Shown here: positions 8,992 to 18,800 of the stretch, in pieces
Layout: each line of letters opens with the position of its first letter
How positions within the stretch are numbered: the stretch's first letter is position 1
NCBI GenBank assembly: GCA_017428485.1
Contig: JAFRQT010000001.1
Location: 22,760-86,759, forward strand
Direction: 5' to 3'
From: Bacilli bacterium
GTDB taxonomy: Bacteria > Bacillota_I > Bacilli_A > RF39 > UBA660
Length of the DNA: 64,000 bases
Made by a program: the position numbers and the translations under genes
The notes under the pieces: generated by a model
The model's input: the letters and a program-made list of their open reading frames with translations, nothing else
Database searches by the model: none
Told to the model about the DNA's origin: nothing

Positions 8992-10170
8992 CTAAAGTAA
9001 ATCGGTATATTTCTCTTTTTCATTTAGATTAACTATTTCTACATTATTTATTGCTTCTTCTAACAATGGCTCGAAATTTATTTTGGATTCTTCTTCTAAA
9101 ATATGCTTTAAATTTGGATTGATAACAGGGTGTCTAGGTACAAATATCGTACAGCAATCTTCATATGGTAAAATTGATATATCATAAGTATCTATTTTTT
9201 TAGATATTTCTATAATATCTAATTTATCAAATGAACAAAGAGGCCTCAATATCGGATAATTAGTTACATTATTAACAGCAAGTATACTTGATAATGTTTG
9301 ACTAGCAACCTGTCCTACACTTTCTCCATTAACTATTGCTAAACATTTATTTTTACGAGCAAGTTTTTCAGCTATTCTATACATCATACGTCTCATAATA
9401 GTAATCAAATAATCAGTATCTAAATTCTTATAAATTGTTTCTTGTATTTTAGTAAAATTTACTACTAATAATTTACCATTAGAATTATACTTTTCCAATT
9501 TTTTTGCTAAATTTATTACTTTATTTCTAGCTTCTATACTTGTATGAGGTCTACTTTCAAAATATAAATAATATAGTTCAACGCCTCTTTTAATTGTTAA
9601 GTAACCTGCAACTGGAGAATCTATTCCACCACTTAGCATTAATAAGGCTCTTCCTAAAGTGCTTACTGGATATCCTCCCAAACCTTTAATACTATTTTCA
9701 TAAATATAAACTGCTTCATGTCTTATTTCTATATTTAGTTTAGTTAATGGATTATGAACATCTACTTTTAAATTCGTATTTTTTAAAATATGTGCTCCAA
9801 CATCTCTACTCATATCCATAGATTTAATTGGATAACTTTTATCGCTTCTATTAGTTTCAACTTTAAAGGTTCCTTCTTTATCTTTCATTAAACCCAATGA
9901 AAGATTTTTAATATTATTAACGCTCAAATCATCACTCATTAAACATACATTTATTTCATGAATACCAAATATATTCTTAAGTACACCAATAATTGAATCA
10001 ATGTCTTCCTCATTTGGATAAATAAACATCCTATAATAATCATCTTTAATTTCAAAGGAAAAAGAAGATAATTTATCAAAAATGTTCTTTTTTAATGTTT
10101 TAATAAAGAAATTTCTATTATCTTTTTTAGTTGTTAATTCTCCATATTTTATTAATATTACTTTTCTCAT
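8992..10170 (-). CDS. thiI: tRNA 4-thiouridine synthase ThiI
   Basis: ThiI adenylates U8 of tRNA and receives sulfur from a cysteine desulfurase to make 4-thiouridine. The 392-residue protein has an N-terminal ferredoxin-like/THUMP region (about 1-165) and a PP-loop ATPase domain with the motif LSGGIDSPVAGY near residue 180. It lacks the C-terminal rhodanese domain found in E. coli, as is usual in Firmicutes. The start overlaps the end of the desulfurase gene by 4 bases. This matches the known NifZ-ThiI pairing, where the desulfurase supplies sulfur directly. Confidence 0.95.
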   Translation of the reverse strand: MRKVILIKYGELTTKKDNRNFFIKTLKKNIFDKLSSFSFEIKDDYYRMFIYPNEEDIDSIIGVLKNIFGIHEINVCLMSDDLSVNNIKNLSLGLMKDKEGTFKVETNRSDKSYPIKSMDMSRDVGAHILKNTNLKVDVHNPLTKLNIEIRHEAVYIYENSIKGLGGYPVSTLGRALLMLSGGIDSPVAGYLTIKRGVELYYLYFESRPHTSIEARNKVINLAKKLEKYNSNGKLLVVNFTKIQETIYKNLDTDYLITIMRRMMYRIAEKLARKNKCLAIVNGESVGQVASQTLSSILAVNNVTNYPILRPLCSFDKLDIIEISKKIDTYDISILPYEDCCTIFVPRHPVINPNLKHILEEESKINFEPLLEEAINNVEIVNLNEKEKYTDLL

Positions 10171-11291
10171 TTTAATAATAACTCATTCCATGCTTTATCA
10201 AATATATCTAAAAATTCATGTATTTCTTCCATAGTTGTTAAATGACTTAAACTAACTCTAATAGATGTTGTGGATATATCTTTATTACCATGAGATAATT
10301 CTCTTAGTACAACACTTTCTTCTAAAGATGAACATGCTGTTGTAGTAGAGACATATACATCATATTTTTCAAGAGCATGCACAAAAGTTTCTGACTTTAT
10401 TTTGATTAAACTAAAGTTAACTATTTGAGGTACGCATAAATCATTAGAATTTATTTGAATTGGATATTTTGATAATCCTTTTAAAAGTTCAGATTTCAAT
10501 TTTTCACACTTTTTAATATTCACTTCTAGTTTATCATTAATAAGTCTCATAGCTTTTGAAAATGCCACAATTAATGGTAATGCAGGTGTTCCACCTCTAA
10601 AAGGACAATTTTGAGTAGTACCATATATTAATGTGTCTATTTGTAAATCACGTTTCTTATATAGAATTCCGCATCCTTTAGGAGCATATATTTTATGCGA
10701 TGAAAAAGATGCTAAATCTAGATCAGTTAAATAAAATTTAGTTTTGCCTAAAGCTTGCGTTAAATCACTATGAAATATTACATTTGGATTCTTTTTGTTA
10801 ATTACTTGTCTAATAGTCTTTAGGGGCTGTTTAAAGCCAGTTTCACTATTAACAGCACAAATACTAATAAGAATTGTATCTTCTCGTATTAATTGCTCTA
10901 AATGGTGTAAATCAATTTGTCCATTGTCAAGAATATTTACAAAATCAACTTCATATCCAATGTTACTTAGATAACCCATAACTTCTAAAACACTTTTATG
11001 TTCTAATTTAGAAGTTATTATATGTTTACCTCTATTTGCATATTTAAATGCCACACCCTTTATAGCTGTAGTATTACTTTCACTTGCCCCACTTGTAAAT
11101 ATTATTTCTTTTGGATGACAATTTAATATATCAGCAATTTGATCTGTTGCTTGCATTAATAATTCTTTTGATTTAACTCCAAGATTATGAATAGAGTTTG
11201 CATTTCCTATAAATTCTTTTGTAACTTTACAATATGAATCTAATACTCTTTCATCAACTGGTGTTGTCGCACTATAATCTAAATATATCAT
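10167..11291 (-). CDS. Cysteine desulfurase, ThiI partner type
   Basis: A PLP-dependent class V aminotransferase-fold enzyme of 374 residues. The N-terminus IYLDYSATTPVD is typical of NifS/IscS proteins. The PLP lysine lies in SSHKIYAPKGCG and the mobile-loop cysteine region reads TTACSS. ATG 11291 is preferred to the upstream ATG 11309 because AAAGGAAG sits seven bases before it. Immediate overlap with thiI suggests it delivers persulfide sulfur to ThiI rather than serving general Fe-S assembly (NifZ-like role, inferred). Confidence 0.92.
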   Translation of the reverse strand: MIYLDYSATTPVDERVLDSYCKVTKEFIGNANSIHNLGVKSKELLMQATDQIADILNCHPKEIIFTSGASESNTTAIKGVAFKYANRGKHIITSKLEHKSVLEVMGYLSNIGYEVDFVNILDNGQIDLHHLEQLIREDTILISICAVNSETGFKQPLKTIRQVINKKNPNVIFHSDLTQALGKTKFYLTDLDLASFSSHKIYAPKGCGILYKKRDLQIDTLIYGTTQNCPFRGGTPALPLIVAFSKAMRLINDKLEVNIKKCEKLKSELLKGLSKYPIQINSNDLCVPQIVNFSLIKIKSETFVHALEKYDVYVSTTTACSSLEESVVLRELSHGNKDISTTSIRVSLSHLTTMEEIHEFLDIFDKAWNELLLK

Positions 11292-11292
11292 A

Positions 11293-11658
11293 TTATTGCT
11301 TCCTTTCATTTAACTCTTTATTTATCCATTTCATTATTATAGAAACTATATCATTAACTTCTTCATCAGTTAAATTTCTTTCGATTGGTATATTATACCA
11401 CTTATTTAAACATTTTCTACAACAAGCTCCAGTAGCATGCTGTGCAATAAAAACAGGATGCCCTTTCATTGGAGTTTGATGACCATCTTTTAATTTGTCA
11501 TAAACAGCTAATCTTTGATTAATAAAATCAAAAGCATGTTCTTTTATTTTATCTAATCCTTTTTCATTTATATAAGCAATCATATACTTTCTTAAATGAA
11601 ATGAACTTCTAAATTTAGATTTAGATAAACTAATTAATTTTTTATCGATATCTATCAT
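11293..11658 (-). CDS. DUF4186 family protein
   Basis: These 121 residues fit the DUF4186 family: SKFRSSFHLR near the N-terminus, a central KDGHQTPMKGHPVFIAQHAT block and a CCRKCLNKWYNIP motif. Conserved His and Cys residues suggest metal binding, but no function is established. It starts two bases after the RNase J2-like stop without a clear ribosome site, so it is probably translated by coupling. The cysteine desulfurase follows. Confidence 0.85.
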   Translation of the reverse strand: MIDIDKKLISLSKSKFRSSFHLRKYMIAYINEKGLDKIKEHAFDFINQRLAVYDKLKDGHQTPMKGHPVFIAQHATGACCRKCLNKWYNIPIERNLTDEEVNDIVSIIMKWINKELNERKQ

Positions 11659-11659
11659 T

Positions 11660-13309
11660 TTATATTTCTTGTATAACTGTAAGTATTACTGGTTTACATG
11701 AAGTTTCTTGATACAAATATGCGCCCACTTGTTCACGTATGTCATTTCTAATTTTAACATAATCAGCATATTTAGCACCATAAGTATTATCTTTAATAAC
11801 TTCTAAACTGATTCGTTTTATTTCATTTATCATATCTGTATTTTCTTTATCATATACAAACCCTCTTGTGACAACTTCAGGATCTATTATTAATTCTTTT
11901 TCTTTTTTAGTTAAAGTTGCAGAAATAACAACAAGTCCATTACTACTTAATAATTCTCTATCTTTAAGTACTAATTCTCCAATATCTTCTATCATATTTC
12001 CATCTATTAGTACATCATCAACGAATACTCTATCAAAATTATCAACTAATTTTCCATTTTCAAATGTAACAATATCACCATTTTCTTTAAGTAATATATT
12101 TTCTTTTGGTACACCTACTTTATATGCTAAATCGCCATTTTGAACTTGATATCTATATTCACCTTTAATAGGCATATAGTATTTTGGATTAAATAATTTT
12201 ACTAACATCATCAAATCTTCAGAAGAAGCATGATGACGAACGCTTTTATCTTTTGGTATTTGTTCAATATTAACACCTTTAATAGCAAGTTCATTCATTA
12301 TCTTAACAAGTACTTTTTCATATGCATCATAACTAGGCTCAGCAAAACAGATTGCATCTCCTTTTTCAAGTGTAATAAATTTATCATGTCCAGATATCAT
12401 TCTATTAATATTTGAATATGGTGTCTCTCTATCATTGCTAATTAAAATTACTGTATTTAGAAGTTTTAAATCAGTTAAATTTCCAAGCATACTCTCATCA
12501 ATATCTAAATAATTGTTTTTAACACAAATAGAAACTATATTATGAAGTTCTTTTCCCATAATAACCACTTTTCTATTCTTGCCTTTTAATGAATTAAAAA
12601 TCTCTTGAATAGTATAAATATGTAATGGTAATACAGTAAATATTATTCTTCCTTTATTTCTGTCTACAACTTTTTTAAAGAATCCTTCAAGTTTATGTTT
12701 TGGAGAAGTATGTCCTTTCTTTTCTGCAAAAACACTTTCTGCCATTAAGCAAAGAACTCCTTGTTTACCAATATATGCAAGCTTACCTAAATCCATATCA
12801 TAATTATCTTTCATTGTAGGATCAATGATAAAATCAGCCATATATATTATTGCTCCATCTGGTGTGTTAATACAATATCCTAAAGTTTCTGGACTACTAT
12901 GAGTCACACTAAATGGAAATACACTAATATTATCAAAGTCTAATTTTCTATGTGCTTTTATAATATGTAAATTTTTAATTTCAACTTTTTCATTTTCTGA
13001 ATCATATTTAATTATTTCACTTGTATAATTTGAAGCATAAACATCAATATTTGGTAATAGTTTAATCAAATCGGTTAAAGCTCCCATATTTTCTCTATGT
13101 GGGTGACTAATAAATACACCAACTATTTCTTTTTCATGTTCTTTTAAATAAGAAAAATCAGGAATGACATAATCAACACCATACATTTTATCTGGTGCAT
13201 ACTTCATGCCACAATCAAAAATAAATAGTTTATTATCTACTCTAACTGTATATAAATTCTTACCATTTTCGTTTAAACCACCTAAACTCATTATGTTAAT
13301 CTTGCTCAT
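11660..13309 (-). CDS. rnjB: Ribonuclease J2-like protein
   Basis: A 549-residue metallo-beta-lactamase/beta-CASP RNase J family protein. The HxHxDH zinc motif of active RNase J is replaced by HPHREN (residues 69-74), the same HxHxEN pattern as RNase J2 of Bacillus. The usual PxHGEYR block reads PIKGEYR. Other family marks are MADFIIDPT, VRHHASSEDLM and GFVYDKENTDMI in the C-terminal part. I read it as the J2 subunit, which pairs with an active J1 in mRNA turnover and 5'-end maturation; J1 must be elsewhere. AAGGAGAT precedes ATG 13309. Confidence 0.88.
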   Translation of the reverse strand: MSKINIMSLGGLNENGKNLYTVRVDNKLFIFDCGMKYAPDKMYGVDYVIPDFSYLKEHEKEIVGVFISHPHRENMGALTDLIKLLPNIDVYASNYTSEIIKYDSENEKVEIKNLHIIKAHRKLDFDNISVFPFSVTHSSPETLGYCINTPDGAIIYMADFIIDPTMKDNYDMDLGKLAYIGKQGVLCLMAESVFAEKKGHTSPKHKLEGFFKKVVDRNKGRIIFTVLPLHIYTIQEIFNSLKGKNRKVVIMGKELHNIVSICVKNNYLDIDESMLGNLTDLKLLNTVILISNDRETPYSNINRMISGHDKFITLEKGDAICFAEPSYDAYEKVLVKIMNELAIKGVNIEQIPKDKSVRHHASSEDLMMLVKLFNPKYYMPIKGEYRYQVQNGDLAYKVGVPKENILLKENGDIVTFENGKLVDNFDRVFVDDVLIDGNMIEDIGELVLKDRELLSSNGLVVISATLTKKEKELIIDPEVVTRGFVYDKENTDMINEIKRISLEVIKDNTYGAKYADYVKIRNDIREQVGAYLYQETSCKPVILTVIQEI

Positions 13310-13369
13310 AAAAATTTCATCTCCTTAAAAGTTTAAATGCTGTTAAAATTATAACATAAATCAAAAAAA

Positions 13370-13405
13370 AATACTAGTTATCACTAGAATGGCAACCCTA
13401 GTATT
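13370..13405 (-). terminator. Terminator at the end of the effector operon
   Basis: The arms ATACTAG and CTAGTAT enclose a 20-base loop that contains CTAGTG. A tract of nine T's follows on the minus strand. It separates the ADP-ribosylglycohydrolase gene from rnjB and marks the left border of the secretion island. Confidence 0.75.
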
Positions 13406-13421
13406 TTTTTACATGTATTTT

Positions 13422-14858
13422 TTACATTGATAAGTGTTTATTTTTTTGATTATTTAATATATTACTAAATCCATTAGACATGTTAACTAAATAATTATAT
13501 TTTTTTAATTTAGATTTCCAATTATCAGGAAAATTATTTTCACCATAAATACATCCATTAATTCCACCAGTTATAGCTCCAACAGTGTCAGTATCAGATC
13601 CTAAATTAACAGCTTTAAGTACTGCTTCATCATACTTTTGACTATTTAATGTACACCAAATTGATGCTTCTAAAGTACTTACTATATATCCAGATGATGA
13701 TATTTCACTTTCAGTTAATTTAGATATATCACCTCTTAATAGCCTTGAATATTTATCAATAGTTTCAGTAGAATAATATTTATCATATTCAATACTTTTT
13801 AATTGTTCATATGCTTGTTTTTTATCAATACCACTTAGTATTCTTTTCATATAGTCACAATATATTTTACATCCTAATTTGCTAATTTCGTGTGCGTGAG
13901 TTAATCCAGATAAATTGTTAACTATTTCTACTTCTTCAGTTTCAGAGAATTTGTTGGCATAAAGATATATTGCTACAGGTAACATTCTCATTAAAGAACC
14001 ATTCCCATTACTATTATAATCGAGTAATCCACAATGTAATGCATCATTCCTTTTATAATAGTATGCTGATAATGCTTGTCTCGTTGTAATTCCTATATCA
14101 AATACTTTATCAGTAGCAGTATATTCTGCTTTAATACACCAATCACAAAACCTTTGCATTATATCATCATAATCTATTTTTTCTTCTTTAATTACTGAAT
14201 CCATAAATGCGATACTCATAGATGTATCATCACTCCATGTTCCTTCAGGAACATGGTGACTCCCGTAACCCTGCATATCAGTTACTGGCGCTATTTTTCT
14301 AGACTGTCTATCAGTAAACTCTACTGGAACTCCAAGAGCATCTCCGATAGCAAATCCAATAATTCCGCTTCTTACTTTATATGGATCAATTGTACTAATA
14401 TTAGGCTGACCATATATACATAAATAACTATATTTAATCAATTGTTCATCATTGCCGACATAATTCATTATGAATGATAATAATTCAGCATTAAAATTAT
14501 TTTTAAATTCTTTTAATAATACGCCAAAATGATTAATTTTTAATGTTTTCTTATTTATTTTATGTAAGAAATTAACATCTTTTGTTCTAATATATAAATA
14601 TATATATATTAAATTTTTAGAATGATCCTTAACTCTTTTTATATGACTATCATCTAATTGTTTTAATACATCTATGCTGTTTAGAAGTGGAATATATTTA
14701 TATGCTTCCTCTATCCCAAATTGACATAAACTAACAATACTTTTTTCAACGTCTTTTCTTTGCTCTTCTGAAAGACTATTTAATTCTTTCTCACCAAAAA
14801 AATAATTATTTCTTTTTGAATGTAATTGTTTAATTATTTCATTATAATTATCATTCAT
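13422..14858 (-). CDS. ADP-ribosylglycohydrolase, proposed antidote to the ART effector domain
   Basis: The C-terminal two thirds (from about residue 162) form a DraG/ARH-type hydrolase. IIGFAIGDALGVPVEF opens the domain, GTWSDDTSM carries the first metal-binding Asp pair and Thr, GNGSLMRMLP is present, and NLGSDTDTVGAITGG carries the second Asp pair. All key residues look intact, so it should remove ADP-ribose from modified targets. The first 160 residues are a helical extension I do not recognise. GGAGGT precedes ATG 14858. It is the last gene of the operon that begins with the giant effector, whose C-terminal domain is an ADP-ribosyltransferase. Enzymatic immunity of this kind is known for Tre1/Tri1 in Serratia. 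The link here is inference. Confidence 0.9.
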   Translation of the reverse strand: MNDNYNEIIKQLHSKRNNYFFGEKELNSLSEEQRKDVEKSIVSLCQFGIEEAYKYIPLLNSIDVLKQLDDSHIKRVKDHSKNLIYIYLYIRTKDVNFLHKINKKTLKINHFGVLLKEFKNNFNAELLSFIMNYVGNDEQLIKYSYLCIYGQPNISTIDPYKVRSGIIGFAIGDALGVPVEFTDRQSRKIAPVTDMQGYGSHHVPEGTWSDDTSMSIAFMDSVIKEEKIDYDDIMQRFCDWCIKAEYTATDKVFDIGITTRQALSAYYYKRNDALHCGLLDYNSNGNGSLMRMLPVAIYLYANKFSETEEVEIVNNLSGLTHAHEISKLGCKIYCDYMKRILSGIDKKQAYEQLKSIEYDKYYSTETIDKYSRLLRGDISKLTESEISSSGYIVSTLEASIWCTLNSQKYDEAVLKAVNLGSDTDTVGAITGGINGCIYGENNFPDNWKSKLKKYNYLVNMSNGFSNILNNQKNKHLSM

Positions 14859-14876
14859 AGGTAACCTCCAATATTT

Positions 14877-15335
14877 TTATAATCTTATCTTGCTCTCTTT
14901 TTCCTCTAAGTCCACTAAATATTGATGACATTTAGCATATTTTTGATATCTTTGTAAATCCCAATCATTTATCTCATCTAGTCTACTTATATCCATATTA
15001 TGTTCTAAATCTTTAATTTTAACTTTTCTAGCTAAATTATTACTTCCTATTCTTTCAACATAACTATAGTAATCTTCATTAGGATTATGTGTAAGTAATT
15101 TTAATGCACCAATTACATTTTCAGAAAATCCTTTGTTTCTTAAATCATCAACAGTTATTTCTGTATCTTCTAAAGTATCATGTAACAAAGCAACAATGGT
15201 AGAGTCTTCATCATCCATTTGTTCAGCAACATGAAATGGATGAAATACATAAGGTAATCCAGATTTATCAACCTGGTCCTTATGTAAATCATACATCAAA
15301 TTAATTGCTATTTTCGTTTTTGGCGTGTATATCAT
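14877..15335 (-). CDS. RelA/SpoT-type HD phosphohydrolase (small alarmone hydrolase-like)
   Basis: A stand-alone 152-residue HD domain of the SpoT/MESH1 hydrolase type. Metal ligands are visible as YVFHPFHVAEQM (His32, His35), LLHDTLEDT (His52-Asp53) and KIKDLEHNMD. The ED pair of LLHDTLEDT is typical of ppGpp hydrolases. No synthetase domain is attached. ATG 15335 shares one base with the upstream stop (TGATG) and has GGGAGGT seven bases upstream, so translation is coupled. It lies two genes after an effector containing a RelA/SpoT-like nucleotidyltransferase domain. Small alarmone hydrolases are known antitoxins of toxic synthetases such as FaRel, so an antidote role is plausible but untested. 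Confidence 0.85.
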   Translation of the reverse strand: MIYTPKTKIAINLMYDLHKDQVDKSGLPYVFHPFHVAEQMDDEDSTIVALLHDTLEDTEITVDDLRNKGFSENVIGALKLLTHNPNEDYYSYVERIGSNNLARKVKIKDLEHNMDISRLDEINDWDLQRYQKYAKCHQYLVDLEEKESKIRL

Positions 15336-15793
15336 CAAAGTGACCTCCCAATTTCATGATTCCAAGGATACCCTGTTGGATATTCATCATTAAAATGTAT
15401 CTCCTCTAAATGCAATTTCCCATATACATATTCAGATGCTAAATAGAAGTCTTCTCTCCACATTTTATTATCCTTATCAAATATGTATAATTTACTTACC
15501 TCAGGATAAATCCTCACTATAATAGTCTGACAGTATTTGAAATATCTACAATCTTTTTTGTGGGGACCAATAATCAATGATTCATCAACATCCACTTTTG
15601 ATATATCATACCCTCTAGTTATTAAACTATCAGTTAATAGTTTCTTATAAAATACATGGGCCTTTTCTTGGTCTCCAGTAACAGCTTGTTTAAGATCTCT
15701 GCTTATTTCGTCTGCCGTCATGCTATGAGAATTAGCTGTTTGCTTTTCCATACGAAATCCAGTTTCCTTGGCAGGATAATTATTATCAAACAT
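15335..15793 (-). CDS. Unknown 152-residue protein, candidate immunity factor
   Basis: The product is soluble, without a signal peptide or membrane segment, and I do not recognise its family. It has scattered aromatic residues (for example CRYFKYCQTIIVRIYP and DEYPTGYPWNHE). AAAGGAGAG precedes ATG 15793, and the gene starts 18 bases after the effector stop, inside the same operon. Position directly behind a polymorphic-type effector is where cognate immunity genes usually sit. With the next two genes explaining the RelA/SpoT and ART domains, it could protect against the kinase-like domain, or cap the whole C-terminus. This is inference from position. Confidence 0.6.
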   Translation of the reverse strand: MFDNNYPAKETGFRMEKQTANSHSMTADEISRDLKQAVTGDQEKAHVFYKKLLTDSLITRGYDISKVDVDESLIIGPHKKDCRYFKYCQTIIVRIYPEVSKLYIFDKDNKMWREDFYLASEYVYGKLHLEEIHFNDEYPTGYPWNHEIGRSL

Positions 15794-15811
15794 ATTTATT
15801 CTCTCCTTTCA

Positions 15812-18800
15812 TTATATTTGATCCATATAAATATAAATTATTCCATTACTATCTTTCTTAACTGCTTTTATTTCAAATTTACTTCCATAATTTAGCAGTA
15901 CCTCTCCTTCAGCATCATTTATATTAACAAAATTACCAAATTGGCCGCCAACTTTTGTACGTATTCTAAATTGAACTTTGCCATCAAATCCATAGGTTGG
16001 AGAAGTACTCATAAAGCCTTCATCAACATATATATTTCCTTCAGCAGTTAATTTTTTATAGATTGTATCACCATCATCTGTTTCTAATACACCATATTTT
16101 CTCAATGCATTAATCCTTGTACCTCTTTTTAATAATATTGATTCTTTAAATGTCATATGTTTAAGAGCCTCACTTAATGCCTTTGATTCATATTCATATC
16201 TCTCTAGCATGTCTTTCACCGTTCCAATACTACCATCTCTATTCAATCCCTTTTTCGTTCCATCCACATCGAAACGATATACTTCACTAGTATCAGGGTC
16301 ATATATATATTCCGTTTCCCAACCTACATGATAAAATTTTATACAATATTTTCCATCTGGTGTTTGCTTAAGTGTTCCATCCGAATTTTTCTCCAACAAG
16401 TTATTAATGGTTTCAATATCACTTTTTCCCTTAGCTCTAGAAATAGTGTTCAAGAATGAATAACTAGCAATTGGTGTTTCACCATTTTCATCCTTATATC
16501 CGTATAATAAATCTAATTGTGTATATGCTTTACCACTATTTGGGTTAATAAGAGGGTCTCCATTTTTATCAAGAATTGTTGTCTTTCTAAGTTTGTCCTG
16601 CCATTGTTTTATCTCGTTGACATAATCATTTTTAAAGATTTTCCAATCATATTTTCCATAACTCTTAATACCTTTAAATAATGATTCGGCATATTCTTCA
16701 GGAGTCTCTGTAAAGCCAAATGGACTAGTATCAACAGTAACTGTAGATGCTATGAATTTTTTATATTCATTGATGGCTTTAGTTAATGCATATTCAGAAC
16801 TATAATTAAATACCACTTCGTTACCAACATAAATTTTTTGGTTCAATGATTGTATTTGACTGCACACATCTTTTATAATTTGATCTGTACTACTTCTATA
16901 TATCTCATACAATTCATGGTTCATAAATTGTTTAACATTATATGAGTTTTCAGTATGGAATTGTAATTCTATGGTTAATCCATCTGGTGTTGTTAACCCA
17001 ACATTTAAACCTTGATATATTGATTGCCCCCACCAGTTATTAACATATTTTATATTATATCCTAAGGCTTGTAGTTTAGCAAGTTTTTCTATTACTGTTG
17101 ATTCATACTGATTTGTTGAAGGAACTATCAATGTATATCTTAGGCTATCACTTATATCTGCAGCTGCTGCTTCAATTTGTCCACCCTTGCTTATTATTCG
17201 AGCAATTTTTTCTTTAATACTTTCAAGAGACTTTAATTTAAAATCTAATCCTTCTAATCGACATCCATCTTCTTCTAATGTGTGCATATCTTGAGTTACT
17301 GAGTTTTCTTGCAATTGAGCATTATTATATATTTCATTGGCATATTTTTCAATTTTAGCCTGTACTTCAGTAGATAATTTATCAAACATTTTTACTTCCA
17401 CTTCAGTCACGTATGATGATTTTAATTCCAATATATATGCCTCTTTTAGATGTAACAAATCCTTCTTTTTCTTATATTCTACATCATTAGGATCTAATAG
17501 TTCTATTTCTCTAGCAATAGAGTTTCGAATTTCTTCGGTAGTCATATCCACATAATTCTTACTTACTAAGTATTTTGGATCGACACCGATATTTTGTAAA
17601 TTTTTAATTTGTTGTGCACTTAAACCGGTTATATATTCTTTTAATGAGCTGCTATCAATTCCTTTAAATAAATTATTATAATGCTCTGCAGTTGTGATTC
17701 CTTGGATAAATATTGTATCTTCAATTTCTGTTGGTGACATTTTTACTTTTTCAACTGAAGTATTTGTTGTTTGTGATAAACAATCTTGTACACCTGTTAC
17801 ATTATCCATAAACGAATTAATATTTTTCATAAAGTATTCTTTTCTTTGTAATATTTTTTCAATTATTTCATTAGATGAAGAAGGATTAACTGCTAATGCA
17901 TAGCTAGCAAACATATCTATGTAATCTGCATCACTAATATTACTTAAAGTTTGTATTGCTTTTGTAAGAACATTTTTACATTCTGTGGAAAGACCATTTT
18001 GCTTTATATATTCTAATAATTGTGGATAAATATTTTGTTTAGATCCAGCTGGTGAAAATCCAAAGTCTAGTGCTAAAGATTCATCTGTATTACTTAATAA
18101 GTATTTAAATGCTTGTTCTTTATCTATTCCTCTTAATTTACCATCCGAATCAATAATAAAGTTCTCCGCATCGGAGTCAAAATTACCAAGTAAATAATCT
18201 ATTACATATTCTTCTAATAATTCTGCTGTGTGTTGCGTAATTATCTCGTTAGTGCTTGCCATTTTAGCATTTGCTATTTTTTCTTGAACAGCAACTTTTA
18301 CATTTCCATCACCATAGGCTTGTACATCAACAGCTCTATCTGATAAAAGATTTTGAAGTAGACTAGCTGCTTTTTGTATTTCAACTCTAAATGGTCTTAC
18401 TTTATAAGTACCTTTATTCACACCAGGTTTTACTAAATAAGTTTTGCCATTATACGTAAATTCATACATTACTCCAGTTTGACCCATATTTGCATGAGAT
18501 AATACTATTCCCGAATCTAATAACGCATGTAAAATTGTCTCTGTATCAGTAAATATTTCACTTTCATCTGAATAACTTTCTTTATTTATAATTGCATCAC
18601 TACTAGGTTTGATGGCATCAGTCTCTGAGATTGTTTGTGAACTATATTGTACATCTTCTGTTACATCAAATTCATGCTTTATTTTTGCTTTTAGCATCTC
18701 TAATGCATATTCATTAAGTTTTGATATGTCTTCACCAGTCTTAATACCATTTTGATAGTAATAAATTATATCATTTATATCAACCACATAAGTGTCCAAC

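Noticed and set aside
11660..13309. Active RNase J1
   Set aside because: The HxHxDH motif is HxHxEN and other catalytic positions are changed, which fits J2.
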